Shown: positions 1-9,726 of the stretch, in pieces
Numbering within the stretch: the stretch's first letter is position 1
How the letters are laid out: each line of letters starts with the position of its first letter
NCBI GenBank assembly: GCA_016792625.1
Contig: JAEUKK010000162.1
Coordinates: 1 to 53,389 of the forward strand
Length of the DNA stretch: 53,389 bases
Direction: 5' to 3'
Source: Deltaproteobacteria bacterium
GTDB lineage: Bacteria; Myxococcota_A; UBA796; UBA2385
Program-made: the position numbers and the translations under genes
The notes under the pieces: generated by a model
The model's input: only the letters and a program-made list of their open reading frames with translations
Told to the model about the DNA's origin: nothing
Databases searched by the model: none

Positions 1-1685
1 AGCTCGACGGCGCCGCGCTCCGGGCTGCGGAGCCCGTAGATCAGCCCGGCCAAGCTGCTCTTGCCCGAGCCGGTCGCGCCCGAGATCAGCACCCGCTCGC
101 CGGGCGCCAAGTCGAGGTCAACGTCGCAGACGCCACCCTCAGCACAGTCGTACTGAAAGCTGACCCCCGAGAGGCGCAGGGCCGCCGGCCGATCCGCGGG
201 CAAGGTCGAGGGCACGCCGTCGCTGCGCTCCATCGGCAGCTCGAGCAGGTGGCCGAGCTTGTCGACCGCGGCGCCGAGGTCGTACCAGACCTCGAGCTTC
301 TCGGAGGTCTTGGTGAGCGCGGTGAGCACGCTGGCCACGATGAATTCAGAGGCCACCAGCTGCCCGAGCGAGAGCTGGCGCTCGATGACCAACCAGCCGC
401 CCACCGCGAGCAGCCCCGCGCCGGCGATGGCCTGCAGCGCGATGATCCCGCCGTACTGCCGCAGAAAGTAGTGAAAGTGCGCGGCGCGCTGCTCGAGGTA
501 GCGGCGGCTGAGCGTGTCGGCCCGATCCATCGCGAGGTTAAGGCCCGCGGGTGAGCGGAAGGCCAGGGGGCTGCGGGCGAGCTCCTCAAGCCAGCCGGCG
601 ACCGCGTACTTGCCCTTGGACTCCTCTTTGGCGGTCTTCTGCGCGCCGGCAGAGAAGGGCGCGAGGATGGCGACCACTGCGGTCATCATGAGGACCGAGA
701 AGGCGAGCAGCGCCGGATGGTAAAACGCGAGCAGGATCAGGCCGACCGCCGCTTGCAGCACCGCGCTGACCCCGTCGATCAGCAGGTGCTTGACGCTCTT
801 TTGCACCGTTAGCACGTCGAAGAAGCGGTTCACCAGCTCGGGGCCAAAACCTTGGTCGCTGGCCCGCTGCGACACCCGGGGCAGACGCGCGGCAAGATCA
901 GCCACCATACGGACAAATAGGCGGCGCTGGAGCACCTCGACGACGATCCGCTGCAGCACGCGGAGGGCGCCCGCCGCGCCCACACAGGCGAGCAGCACGA
1001 CGCTCAGCGCGAGGATGGGCTGGCCGAGCGCGGTGAAGGCCACCGTGTTGATGAGGACCTGCACCACCAGCGGCGTGGCCAGGGCGAAGATGCCCACGGC
1101 GAGGCTGTAGATGATGACCACCACGATGTCTTGGCGCTCGGCGCGGACCAGCGCGGCGATGCGCGAAAACGGCGTGGCGTGGGGCGCGGCGGCGTCGTGG
1201 TCGGCGGGGCCATCGGCCTGCGGCGGCTGCGGGCCCAGGGGGTCGAGCACCGAGGCTGGCAGGCCGGGATCGATGAGGATGACCTGCAAGTCATCATCTT
1301 TGCCCACACCCAGGCGGGCGGGGAGCGCGGCGGGGCGAAGGCGCTCGGGGGCCCGGCCCGGCGCATAGATGAGGAGATCACCGCCCAGCAGCCCGGTCAG
1401 GAGCAGACCCGCGGCGGGGCCCTCGACCCAGGCCGGCAGGCCCGCGGCGAGGGCGGCCGGCAGGGCAGCCTGGGGGAGCCGGAGCTCTTGTACGCGCAGG
1501 CCGCAGGCGCGCGCGCAGCGCGAGAGCAGCTCGGCGCGGGGAGCGCCCGGGGTGTCGAAGGGGGAGGGCTCGGCCCGGCGCACGACCCGCTTGATCGCGT
1601 CGAGCGAGACCGGGTGGCGCACCTGCGCGCTGGCTGCGTGCAGGATGTCGATGAGGGCGGCTTGTTCGTCAAGGAGCGCGGACAT
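1..1685 (-). CDS. ABC exporter, fused permease and ATPase, 3' end outside window
   Basis: The reading frame starts at an ATG (complement of 1683-1685) and runs off the left edge after about 561 codons, so only the front part is present. Residues 1-150 form a soluble N-terminal domain reminiscent of the (degenerate) peptidase-like domain of HlyB/LapB-type exporters. Several hydrophobic helices follow at about residues 175-450, as expected of a type I ABC permease. A nucleotide-binding domain then begins, with Walker A motif GATGSGKSS at residues 536-544. The signature and Walker B motifs lie outside the window. Full proteins of this type are about 700 residues. The substrate cannot be read from the sequence; a peptide or protein export role is inferred from the architecture. 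No partner gene is visible on this side. Confidence 0.85.
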   Translation of the reverse strand, partial: MSALLDEQAALIDILHAASAQVRHPVSLDAIKRVVRRAEPSPFDTPGAPRAELLSRCARACGLRVQELRLPQAALPAALAAGLPAWVEGPAAGLLLTGLLGGDLLIYAPGRAPERLRPAALPARLGVGKDDDLQVILIDPGLPASVLDPLGPQPPQADGPADHDAAAPHATPFSRIAALVRAERQDIVVVIIYSLAVGIFALATPLVVQVLINTVAFTALGQPILALSVVLLACVGAAGALRVLQRIVVEVLQRRLFVRMVADLAARLPRVSQRASDQGFGPELVNRFFDVLTVQKSVKHLLIDGVSAVLQAAVGLILLAFYHPALLAFSVLMMTAVVAILAPFSAGAQKTAKEESKGKYAVAGWLEELARSPLAFRSPAGLNLAMDRADTLSRRYLEQRAAHFHYFLRQYGGIIALQAIAGAGLLAVGGWLVIERQLSLGQLVASEFIVASVLTALTKTSEKLEVWYDLGAAVDKLGHLLELPMERSDGVPSTLPADRPAALRLSGVSFQYDCAEGGVCDVDLDLAPGERVLISGATGSGKSSLAGLIYGLRSPERGAVE

Positions 1686-2198
1686 CGGCAGGGGACCACC
1701 AAGCGCAGGCGGGTGACAGAGCGGGGCGTGTCTCAAAGCACACGCAGCAGCCCGTCAAGTGGAAATCGTCAGGGCACTGCAAAGACCGGCGACGCATTAG
1801 CCCGTGCCCTGGCCCTGTCCAGCGCTGGGGCGCCAAGTTGGCCGCACAGCGCCGCGGGTGGGCAACAGGCTGAAACCGGTCGAGCACACCCCGACAATGA
1901 CGTCGCTCAGGTCATCATCGCCAAGTTCGCCCAAAGGTGGAGGATCCGTACGCTTGCAACGGCGGCCTCCAAAGGTGACGATGGCGCGGCTGGAGCTTGG
2001 CGCGCGCCCGCGCACACCGCGAGGCGTGACAAGCACCCCCAAGTTGGCTGGCCAAAGTGGCGCCAATGTGGGATCATCCCCAGCGCTGCCTGCGGCACCC
2101 CCAGCAGCGACCCCCATGGGCCGGGCAGCCCGCGGGCTCCCCCCGCAGCTCCGGCCCCGAACGCCACACCGACCGTCCCCGGTCCCCCTGGAGCATCG
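1686..2198. other. Divergent intergenic region, no gene seen
   Basis: About 510 bases separate the leftward ABC exporter from the rightward TM2 gene. Reading frames cross it, but none has a convincing start, ribosome site or protein-like composition. It presumably holds the two divergent promoters. I could not single out a clear -35/-10 pair. Confidence 0.5.
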
Positions 2199-2420
2199 AT
2201 GTCCGCCGAGCCCAAGAAGAAGCAGATCACCCTCATCCTCGCCGCGCTGCTCTACATCATCGGCCTGGGTGGCATCCACCGCATCTACACCGGCCACACC
2301 ATGGTCGGCATCGTCCAGCTGCTCACCATGGGCGGCTGCGGCTTCTGGCAGCTCTGGGACCTGATCCAGATCTTCCAGGGCAAGTTCCTGGACGCCAACG
2401 GCAACCCCCTCGAGAGCTGA
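2199..2420 (+). CDS. TM2 domain-containing small membrane protein
   Basis: This 73-residue protein has a short charged N-terminus (KKKQ), then hydrophobic helices separated by a turn with the typical TM2 pattern: GLGGIHRIYTG, then a Gly-rich second helix ending in WQLWDLIQI. TM2 proteins are small integral membrane proteins of unknown biochemical role, often beside signalling or secretion genes. The frame is open further upstream, but the ATG at 2199 is chosen because GGAG lies 5 bases before it and the family is normally this short. It stands alone, with about 370 bases before the next gene. Confidence 0.85.
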   Translation: MSAEPKKKQITLILAALLYIIGLGGIHRIYTGHTMVGIVQLLTMGGCGFWQLWDLIQIFQGKFLDANGNPLES

Positions 2421-2794
2421 GCGGTCCGGCCCCGCTGGCCGGCGCACAGGCGCTCCCGACGGCCACCCCCGTCCTTCGCCACCGCGCTCCAGCTGGCCCC
2501 CGCGACGCGCCGCCCACGGGCGGTCTGCGCGCCACGGCGCCCTCCCTCCCGGGGGGCGCTGTGTGCGTTTTGGAGCATCGTGATGGGCGCAACCGGCCTG
2601 CGCCCCGCCCGCGCCTCGTGACCGCAGGTCAGGCCCGAACAGTGGCTGCAGCACGTCGCTCTGCGCGCCTCGGATCGGCGAGCTGTTCAGCCTTGACGAG
2701 CGCGCGCGGGCGGTGGAGAAGGCCCCGCAGGCCGACCACCGGGCCCTCCCCGCGCCCCCCGGTCGGCCCCTCCGCGCCCCGCCCCGAGGTCCCC
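2421..2794 (+). other. Intergenic region before aldehyde dehydrogenase, no gene seen
   Basis: About 370 GC-rich bases lie between the TM2 gene and the aldehyde dehydrogenase. The dehydrogenase frame stays open through it, but the encoded residues (Pro/Arg/His-rich) look non-coding. The only site I can support is GAGG at 2786-2789, just upstream of the ATG at 2795. Confidence 0.5.
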
Positions 2795-4210
2795 ATGAGC
2801 GCTGACCCCTCCTCCTCTCCCGCCAGCAGCGACGGCGTGCAGCCGACCCTCTCCCCGGTCACCGGCGCGGTGATCCTCGAGCGCCCGCTCGCCGGCGCCT
2901 CGACCCTCGACGCCACGCTCGACCGGGCCGAGCGCGGCCGCCGGGCCTGGCGCGAGACCCCCCTCGACCGCCGACTCGAGCTGATCAGCGCGATGGTCGA
3001 TGACTTCGCGTCGCGCAAAGACAGCATCGCCGCGGGCTTGGTGCAGCAGATCGGGCGGCCGACCAAGTGGGCCGGCGGCGAGGTCAACGGCTTCGTCGAC
3101 CGCGCCCGCACGATGATCCGCCTGGCGCCCGGCGCGCTCGCGCCGATCAACCCGGGCGAGAAGGCCGGCTTCGTGCGCAGCATCAAGCGCGAGCCGCTGG
3201 GCACGGTGCTCGTGCTCGCGCCTTGGAACTACCCCTACCTGACCGCGGTGAACGCCGTGGTGCCCGCCCTGGCCGCCGGCAACGCCGTGGTGCTCAAGCA
3301 CAGCGACCAGAGCCCGCTCTGCGCCGAAGAGATGGTGGCCTCGGCCCGCGCCGCCGGCATCCCCGAAGAGGTCTTTCAGTTCATCCACATGACCCATGAG
3401 CGCACCGCCGCGGCGGTGGGCGACCCGCGGGTCCACCACGTGTGCTTCACCGGCAGCGTCGAGGGGGGGCACGCCGTGCTCGCCGCGGCCCGCCGCCGCT
3501 TCATCGACGTGGGCCTTGAGCTCGGCGGCAAAGACCCCGCCTATGTGCGCCCCGACGCCGATCTCGCCTTCGCGGCTGAGAACATCGTCGAGGGCGTGCT
3601 CTTCAACAGCGGCCAGAGCTGCTGCGCCGTTGAGCGCATCTACGTGCACGAGGCCGTTTACGACGACTTTCTCGAGCGCGCGATCGCCGAGTGTGAGCGG
3701 TGGGTGGTCGGCGACCCGGCCGACCCCGCGACCTGGATGGGCCCGATGGCCCGCGCCCGCGGGGCCGAGACGGTGCGCCGCCAGGTCGACGCGGCGATGG
3801 CGGCCGGCGCCTGGGGCCTGGTCGACCCGAGCGTCTTTGGCGACCTGGGGGCCAACTTCGTCGCACCGCAGCTGCTCGCCGAGGTCAGCCACGAGATGGA
3901 GCTGATGCGCGAAGAGACCTTCGGCCCGGTCGCCGGCCTGATGCGCGTGCGCGACGACGCCGAGGCGGTCCGCCTGATGAACGACAGCCGCTACGGCCTG
4001 ACCGCCAGCGTCTGGTCGCGTGACCTCGCCGCCGCCGAGGCCCTGGGGGATCAGCTCGAGACCGGCACGGTCTTCCTCAACCGCTGCGACTACCTCGACC
4101 CCGAGCTCGCCTGGACGGGCGTCAAGGACTCCGGCCGCGGCGCCACGCTGTCGGTGCTGGGCTTCCACCACTTGACCCGCGCCAAGTCCTTCCACCTCCG
4201 CCGTCCCTAA
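2795..4210 (+). CDS. NAD(P)-dependent aldehyde dehydrogenase
   Basis: This is a 471-residue member of the aldehyde dehydrogenase superfamily (PF00171), which oxidises aldehydes to carboxylic acids with NAD(P)+. Visible hallmarks are the cofactor-site segment APWNYPY, the general-base glutamate in LELGGKDP (Glu242) and the nucleophile in GQSCCA (Cys276, aligned by the GQxC motif). The full-length fold is present. The ATG at 2795 is preferred over upstream in-frame codons because of the GAGG site and the normal family length. Sixty-three bases downstream lies an iron-dependent alcohol dehydrogenase in the same direction, so the pair may interconvert an alcohol, its aldehyde and the acid. The exact substrate is not evident. 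Confidence 0.93.
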   Translation: MSADPSSSPASSDGVQPTLSPVTGAVILERPLAGASTLDATLDRAERGRRAWRETPLDRRLELISAMVDDFASRKDSIAAGLVQQIGRPTKWAGGEVNGFVDRARTMIRLAPGALAPINPGEKAGFVRSIKREPLGTVLVLAPWNYPYLTAVNAVVPALAAGNAVVLKHSDQSPLCAEEMVASARAAGIPEEVFQFIHMTHERTAAAVGDPRVHHVCFTGSVEGGHAVLAAARRRFIDVGLELGGKDPAYVRPDADLAFAAENIVEGVLFNSGQSCCAVERIYVHEAVYDDFLERAIAECERWVVGDPADPATWMGPMARARGAETVRRQVDAAMAAGAWGLVDPSVFGDLGANFVAPQLLAEVSHEMELMREETFGPVAGLMRVRDDAEAVRLMNDSRYGLTASVWSRDLAAAEALGDQLETGTVFLNRCDYLDPELAWTGVKDSGRGATLSVLGFHHLTRAKSFHLRRP

Positions 4211-4273
4211 GGCGGCGTGGCCGACGCCCGGCACCACCGCCCCTCGATTTCGCCCCCTTTGCTTGAGGTTGAG

Positions 4274-5440
4274 ATGAGCACCGCTCCCCGTGGCAACTGG
4301 AACTACCCCACATCCATCCGCTTCGGCGCGGGCCGCGTCGCTGAGCTGCCCGCGGTCCTCGGCGAGCTCGGCATCCGCCGGCCGCTGCTGGTCACCGATC
4401 CGGGCCTCGTGAACCTCGCGCCGGTCAAGGACACGCTGGCCCTGCTCACCGCCGCGGGCCTCCCCACCGGCGTCTTTAGTGAGCTGCGCGGCAACCCCAA
4501 CGGCAAGAACGTGGTGGACGGCGTGGCCGCCTTCAAGGCCGGCGAGCACGACGGCGTGGTCGCGCTGGGCGGCGGCAGCGCCCTCGACGTGGCGAAAGCT
4601 GTGGCGATGATGGTCGGCCAGAGCCGTGACCTGTTCGACTACGAAGACCGCGAGGACTGGTTCACCCGCATCGATCCGGCCGGGATGGTCCCCCTGGTCG
4701 CGCTGCCCACCACCAGCGGCACCGGCTCTGAGGTCGGTCGCGCCAGCGTGATCACCGACGAGCGCGACCACACCAAGAAGATCATCTTCCACCCGAAGAT
4801 GCAGCCGGCGAAGGTCATCTGCGACCCCGCCCTGACCCTGGGCCTCCCCCGCGCGCTCACCGCCTGGACGGGCATGGACGCCCTCTCCCACCTGCTCGAG
4901 GCCTGGTGCGCGCCGGGCTTCCACCCCCTGGCCGACGGCGTGGCCCTCGAGGGCATGCGCCTCGTCCACAAGGGCCTGCTGCGGGCCGTGGCCGACGGCT
5001 CCGACCTCGAGGCCCGCTCGTGGATGATGGCGGCCAGCGCCATGGGGGCGACCGCCTTCCAAAAGGGCCTGGGCGGCATGCACGCGCTGGCGCACCCGAT
5101 CGGCGCGGTGCTCGACGCGCACCACGGCCTCACCAACGCCGTGCTGATGCCCTATGTGGTCGCGTTCAACCGCGAGGTGATCGAGGAGCGCATGGCCGCG
5201 CTGGCCCGCTACCTCGACCTGCCCGGCGCCGACTTCGGCGCGGCGCTGCAGTGGATCCTCGACCTGCGCGCCGCCCTCGACATCCCGCACACCGTCGGCG
5301 CGCTGGGCGTGACCGCTGCCCACCTCGACCAGCTGTCGGCGATGGCCGCAGAGGATCCGAGCGCTGGCGGCAACCCGCGCCCCTTCGGCGTGGACGCGGC
5401 CCGCGCGGTGCTCGAGGCGGCGCTCGACGGCCGGCTCTAA
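4274..5440 (+). CDS. Iron-containing alcohol dehydrogenase
   Basis: This 388-residue protein belongs to the group III (Fe-dependent) alcohol dehydrogenases, PF00465. The dinucleotide-binding loop GGGSALDVAK lies at about residues 99-108. The four metal ligands known from FucO-type enzymes can be placed at Asp202, His206, His270 and His284, the last two in MHALAHPIG and DAHHGLTNA. Length is typical. The ATG at 4274 follows GAGG and is taken as the start, although the frame is open upstream. It sits 63 bases after the aldehyde dehydrogenase and is probably cotranscribed with it. It would catalyse NAD(P)-linked alcohol/aldehyde interconversion in the cytoplasm; the natural substrate is unknown. 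Confidence 0.93.
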   Translation: MSTAPRGNWNYPTSIRFGAGRVAELPAVLGELGIRRPLLVTDPGLVNLAPVKDTLALLTAAGLPTGVFSELRGNPNGKNVVDGVAAFKAGEHDGVVALGGGSALDVAKAVAMMVGQSRDLFDYEDREDWFTRIDPAGMVPLVALPTTSGTGSEVGRASVITDERDHTKKIIFHPKMQPAKVICDPALTLGLPRALTAWTGMDALSHLLEAWCAPGFHPLADGVALEGMRLVHKGLLRAVADGSDLEARSWMMAASAMGATAFQKGLGGMHALAHPIGAVLDAHHGLTNAVLMPYVVAFNREVIEERMAALARYLDLPGADFGAALQWILDLRAALDIPHTVGALGVTAAHLDQLSAMAAEDPSAGGNPRPFGVDAARAVLEAALDGRL

Positions 5441-5529
5441 GCCCAACCTGGGGGCGCGCCTGCATCGGTGCGCTCAAGATCCTCTGCGGGGGCCCGATGG
5501 CGCGCGCTGCGCACCGCCGGGAGCCCCCC

Positions 5530-7524
5530 ATGAACGCCCGCCCAGAGCCCAGGTCTGCCGAGACCGCCCCCGACCGGCCGCCGCTGCCGGCCCTCCCGCC
5601 GCTGCTGCTGCGTGAGGGCCCGCTACCCCGGCCTTGCGTGGTGGAAGAGCTCCGCGATGGCCTCATTTTGCGGCCGACCGGGGGGCTCCAGCGCCTGCGG
5701 GGCGAGGCGCCGGTGCTGTTGCCCCTCGACGAGATCGCCGAGCTGCACATCCAAGGCGACGAGCTGCTCTCGCTGCGGGTCGGCAGCCGGACGCTGCGCC
5801 TTGAGGGGCCCGGGGCCGGCGCCCTCGGCGCTTGGCTCGACCAGGCGCTGCACGGCACGGCCACCGAGGTCGCGGTCATGGAGGGCTCTGCCTGGATCAT
5901 CGACCAGCAGCGCAGCTTGGCCCCGGTTCGCCTGCTGCCCGGCCGGCTCGAGCTCTCCACCGGCGGGGGCCTGATCACCCTCCCCCTGACCCAAATCGAG
6001 GCGCTGTCGCTGATCGGCCTCGAGCAGGACCTTGTCATCGAGGCCAAGGGCCGCAGCCTCCGCCTCGCCGGGGGGATCTCCCCCCTCCTCTACCAGGCGC
6101 TGCACCGGCTCCGCTTCGGGGCCGATCCGTTGGACTGCCCCCGCCTCGCCCGCTGGCCTGCGCGCCTGCGCGTGGGCCCACCGCCCGAGGGCGCGCCCGC
6201 CCTCGACGGGGTGATCGAGCTGTTCGCCGACCAGCTCGTCTTTGTCGACGGGGGCTCGGGCGAGCGCACGCCGCTGCGCCTCTCGGCCGTCGAGCGCCTC
6301 GTGGTCTGGGGCCGCCCCGTCCCGCAGCTCGGGGTGGTGACCGCGCACCGCGGCGGCGGCCGCCTCATCTGGAACCTCGAGCTGGACGACCCGCGCGCCG
6401 CGCTCGAGGCGCTGAGCTTGGTCATCCACAAGGCCCAGCGCCTGTTCTCGGCCGACGCGGCGCGGCGCCAAGCCAACATCGACGCGGTCATGCAGCGCTG
6501 GGGCCGCCACGTCGAGGTCGCCGAGGGCGCGCACACGCTCAAGGCCCTCGCCCTGCGGGTGCTCCCCCTCGACGTGAGCGTCGGCGTCGTCTGTCTTGTG
6601 CGCGACCGCCTCTGGTTCTTGCCCTGCGGCGGGCCGACGGGCACCACCGGCGCCGACACCTGGAGCTGCAGCGAGCTGGTCCGCGACCACAGCGAAGACG
6701 CGGTCACCCCGGGCAGCGTGCGCTTCACCGCCCAGGGCCGCCGCTACCGCATCGTGCCCGCCGCCGATGAGGTCTTCGCCGGGCGCTTCTGGGACCGCTG
6801 CCGCGCCCCGGCCCGGATCTTGCGCGAGCCCACCGCCGTCCTCGGCACCCTCGACCGGATCTGCGGCCAGCCGCGCCTGCTCCGCGTCCGCGGACCCGAC
6901 GGCACCAGCTCCACCGCCCAGCCCGGCTTCTGCGCCCGGATGGAGCCTGGCGTCGGCGTCTTCGTCGATGATGAGCTGAGCGCGGTCGCGCACGGCGACC
7001 TGCTCACGGTCGAAGTGGGCCGCCCCGACGGCATCTACCAGTTCGAGGCACGGGCGCTCGAGCAGCGCATGGTCTCGCCCCGGGCCCAAGAGTCGGCGGG
7101 CATGCCGCCGAGCGCCGCGCCCCGCCGCCTGCTGCTCCTGACCGCGCCGCGAGAGCTCCGCCTGTACAACCAGCGGCGCAGCTTCCGGGTGAGCGTCGAC
7201 ATCGAGGCCCACGCCTGGGTGCAGGGCCCGATGGCGGCCCGCCTCCCCCTCCACATCGACGATCTGTCCACCGGGGGCTGCGCCGTCTGGGCGCCGGCCC
7301 CCTTGGAGATCGGCGCCCAGGTCGACATTCAGCTCGCGCTGCCCGAGCGCGGCCTGCGGGCGACCGCGCGGGTGCTCCGCGCCGACCGGACCGACCCGGC
7401 CGCGCCCCACCGCCAGCGCTACGGCCTGCGCTTCGAGGGCCTCAGCCCCGGCGACGAGGACCGCATCCAGCGCGTTGTCCTCGCGCAGCAGGCCGCCGCC
7501 CAACGCGACGCGCTGGGCGCCTGA
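5530..7524 (+). CDS. PilZ domain protein with long N-terminal region
   Basis: This 664-residue protein carries a C-terminal PilZ domain, the common c-di-GMP receptor fold. The RxxxR box is in QRRSFRV (Arg549, Arg553) and the DxSxxG box is in DLSTGG (Asp578, Ser580, Gly583), so ligand binding looks intact. Residues 1-530 are rich in short beta-like segments (for example repeated R-L-R-L strands with GG turns) and match no family I recognise. No signal peptide or membrane helix is visible, so it is likely cytoplasmic. The start at 5530 has GGGAG in front; an in-frame ATG at 5497 is an alternative. It follows the alcohol dehydrogenase by 89 bases and converges with the FKBP gene. Confidence 0.85.
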   Translation: MNARPEPRSAETAPDRPPLPALPPLLLREGPLPRPCVVEELRDGLILRPTGGLQRLRGEAPVLLPLDEIAELHIQGDELLSLRVGSRTLRLEGPGAGALGAWLDQALHGTATEVAVMEGSAWIIDQQRSLAPVRLLPGRLELSTGGGLITLPLTQIEALSLIGLEQDLVIEAKGRSLRLAGGISPLLYQALHRLRFGADPLDCPRLARWPARLRVGPPPEGAPALDGVIELFADQLVFVDGGSGERTPLRLSAVERLVVWGRPVPQLGVVTAHRGGGRLIWNLELDDPRAALEALSLVIHKAQRLFSADAARRQANIDAVMQRWGRHVEVAEGAHTLKALALRVLPLDVSVGVVCLVRDRLWFLPCGGPTGTTGADTWSCSELVRDHSEDAVTPGSVRFTAQGRRYRIVPAADEVFAGRFWDRCRAPARILREPTAVLGTLDRICGQPRLLRVRGPDGTSSTAQPGFCARMEPGVGVFVDDELSAVAHGDLLTVEVGRPDGIYQFEARALEQRMVSPRAQESAGMPPSAAPRRLLLLTAPRELRLYNQRRSFRVSVDIEAHAWVQGPMAARLPLHIDDLSTGGCAVWAPAPLEIGAQVDIQLALPERGLRATARVLRADRTDPAAPHRQRYGLRFEGLSPGDEDRIQRVVLAQQAAAQRDALGA

Positions 7525-7572
7525 GCGGGCGCGCCCGATGAAGGGGCCCGACCCGCCCGGCCACGCGGCGGT

Positions 7573-8451
<879 letters not shown>

Positions 8452-8611
8452 GGGGGCTCCTCGGGCGGGCCGGGGCGTCCCCGGCCGCGCGGTGCGACGT
8501 TGGCGGCGACCCACTTCGTGCAGATCAGCGCCGGCGCGACCAATCGGGCGCGCCAGATGGGCGGCGCCTGCTAACGATCTGCGGCCTGCCCTGCCTGCCC
8601 CGCCCGCGCCT

Positions 8612-9652
8612 TCAGCTGTTCCCGCCCCGCCCGCTGTTGAGGTAGCGGCTCTCGCGCAGCCACTTCGGGTCGGGCCAGTAGGCGAAGATCAGCGAGCCGC
8701 CGCGGATCGTGCGGATGATCTCGCCGTTGACGTCGGGGTCGAGGGCGGGGCAGCCCAGCGAGCGCCCGGCCCGGCCCTGGCCGGCGACGACGTCCTCATC
8801 AACGTAGTCCGCGGCGTGCACGACCACGGCGCGGCGGCGGGCGTTGTGGTTGAAGCCGCGCTCCAAGCCGTCGAGGCGCAGGCTGAGCCCGTGCTTGCCC
8901 TGGTAGGTCTCGGCGGTCTTGAGCAAGCCCACGTTGCTCGTGCCCGCCTCGGGGGTGTTGCCCACCTGATCGACCCGGCCGTCGTTGTTGAGGTCAGAGC
9001 CCCGCCCATGCGCGACCCGCTCGTGGTGCAGCAGCTTGCCTGTGGCCAGATCGATGACCCAGAGGCGCTTTTGATCACTGGGCAGCTCGTAGTCGATGAC
9101 GGTGAACTCGGTGCGCTTGGTGTCGCCCCGCGCCCAGGCCACCCGGAAGGCATCGAGCGCCTTGCCAAAGACCGCCGGGCGCAGCCCGCTGCGGGCGAAG
9201 GCGCCCGGGTTCATGCGGTTGCCGAGCACCTCGCGCGGCCCCTCGTCGGCGCCCTGCTTGGCGGCCGGCGCGGCCTCTTCACGCTTGCCGCGGCCCGCGG
9301 CCGGCGCGGCCACCGCCGGGCCCTGAGCCTTGGGGGCCGGGCCCGACAGGGCGCTCATCGTCTTGGGGCCGGCCACACCATCGGCCTCGAGGCCCAGCTT
9401 GCCCTGCACCGCCCGCAGCGCGCGCTCGGTGCCGTCGCCGAAGACACCGTCCACGTCGACCTGCTGCCCCTTGGCCACGAGCTGCTGCTGGAGCGCCCGC
9501 ACCGCCTCGCCCCGAGCCCCCTTGCGCAAGAGCCCGCCGCCGCCCAGCTGCTCGGCCGCCGCCTGGTTGCCGCGGCCCGCGCCATCACCCGCGCCCGTGG
9601 CCCCCGGGGCCGGCGCCTCCTGCTGGTTCTTCCGCCGAAGAAAGGAGAACAT
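8612..9652 (-). CDS. Murein L,D-transpeptidase-like protein with peptidoglycan-binding domain
   Basis: This is a 346-residue protein. After a Gly/Ala-rich stretch, a peptidoglycan-binding type 1 domain lies at about residues 45-105 (LRKGARGEAVRALQ, DVDGVFGDGTERAL). The C-terminal half matches the YkuD_2 family (PF13645): SNVGLLKT, then HAADYV and the catalytic-type SLGCPAL with Cys301. Such enzymes cross-link or trim peptidoglycan in the periplasm. The ATG at 9652 follows GAGGTG. Starting there, the N-terminus (MFSFLRRKNQQ) shows no obvious signal peptide. An upstream start would add 37 residues, also without a clear signal. Export is therefore unexplained. Confidence 0.88.
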   Translation of the reverse strand: MFSFLRRKNQQEAPAPGATGAGDGAGRGNQAAAEQLGGGGLLRKGARGEAVRALQQQLVAKGQQVDVDGVFGDGTERALRAVQGKLGLEADGVAGPKTMSALSGPAPKAQGPAVAAPAAGRGKREEAAPAAKQGADEGPREVLGNRMNPGAFARSGLRPAVFGKALDAFRVAWARGDTKRTEFTVIDYELPSDQKRLWVIDLATGKLLHHERVAHGRGSDLNNDGRVDQVGNTPEAGTSNVGLLKTAETYQGKHGLSLRLDGLERGFNHNARRRAVVVHAADYVDEDVVAGQGRAGRSLGCPALDPDVNGEIIRTIRGGSLIFAYWPDPKWLRESRYLNSGRGGNS

Positions 9653-9726
9653 CCGCACCTCGGCGCCGAGTGTAGGACTGGCGGAGGCTCCGCGCGCTGT
9701 CCGGCCGATGACGGCGCCCGCCGCAC

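Noticed and set aside
1131..2198. N-terminal extension of the TM2 protein by about 356 codons
   Set aside because: The upstream frame overlaps the ABC exporter antisense and lacks protein character. The ATG at 2199 has a ribosome site and gives the normal family length.
2687..5446. Very long open frame on the minus strand (919 codons) across the dehydrogenase genes
   Set aside because: It is a mirror of two well-supported genes in GC-rich DNA. Its residues are His/Ala/Gly/Arg-rich without any motif.
5623..7503. A 626-codon minus-strand frame opposite the PilZ gene
   Set aside because: There are no motifs, while the plus strand carries both PilZ signature boxes.
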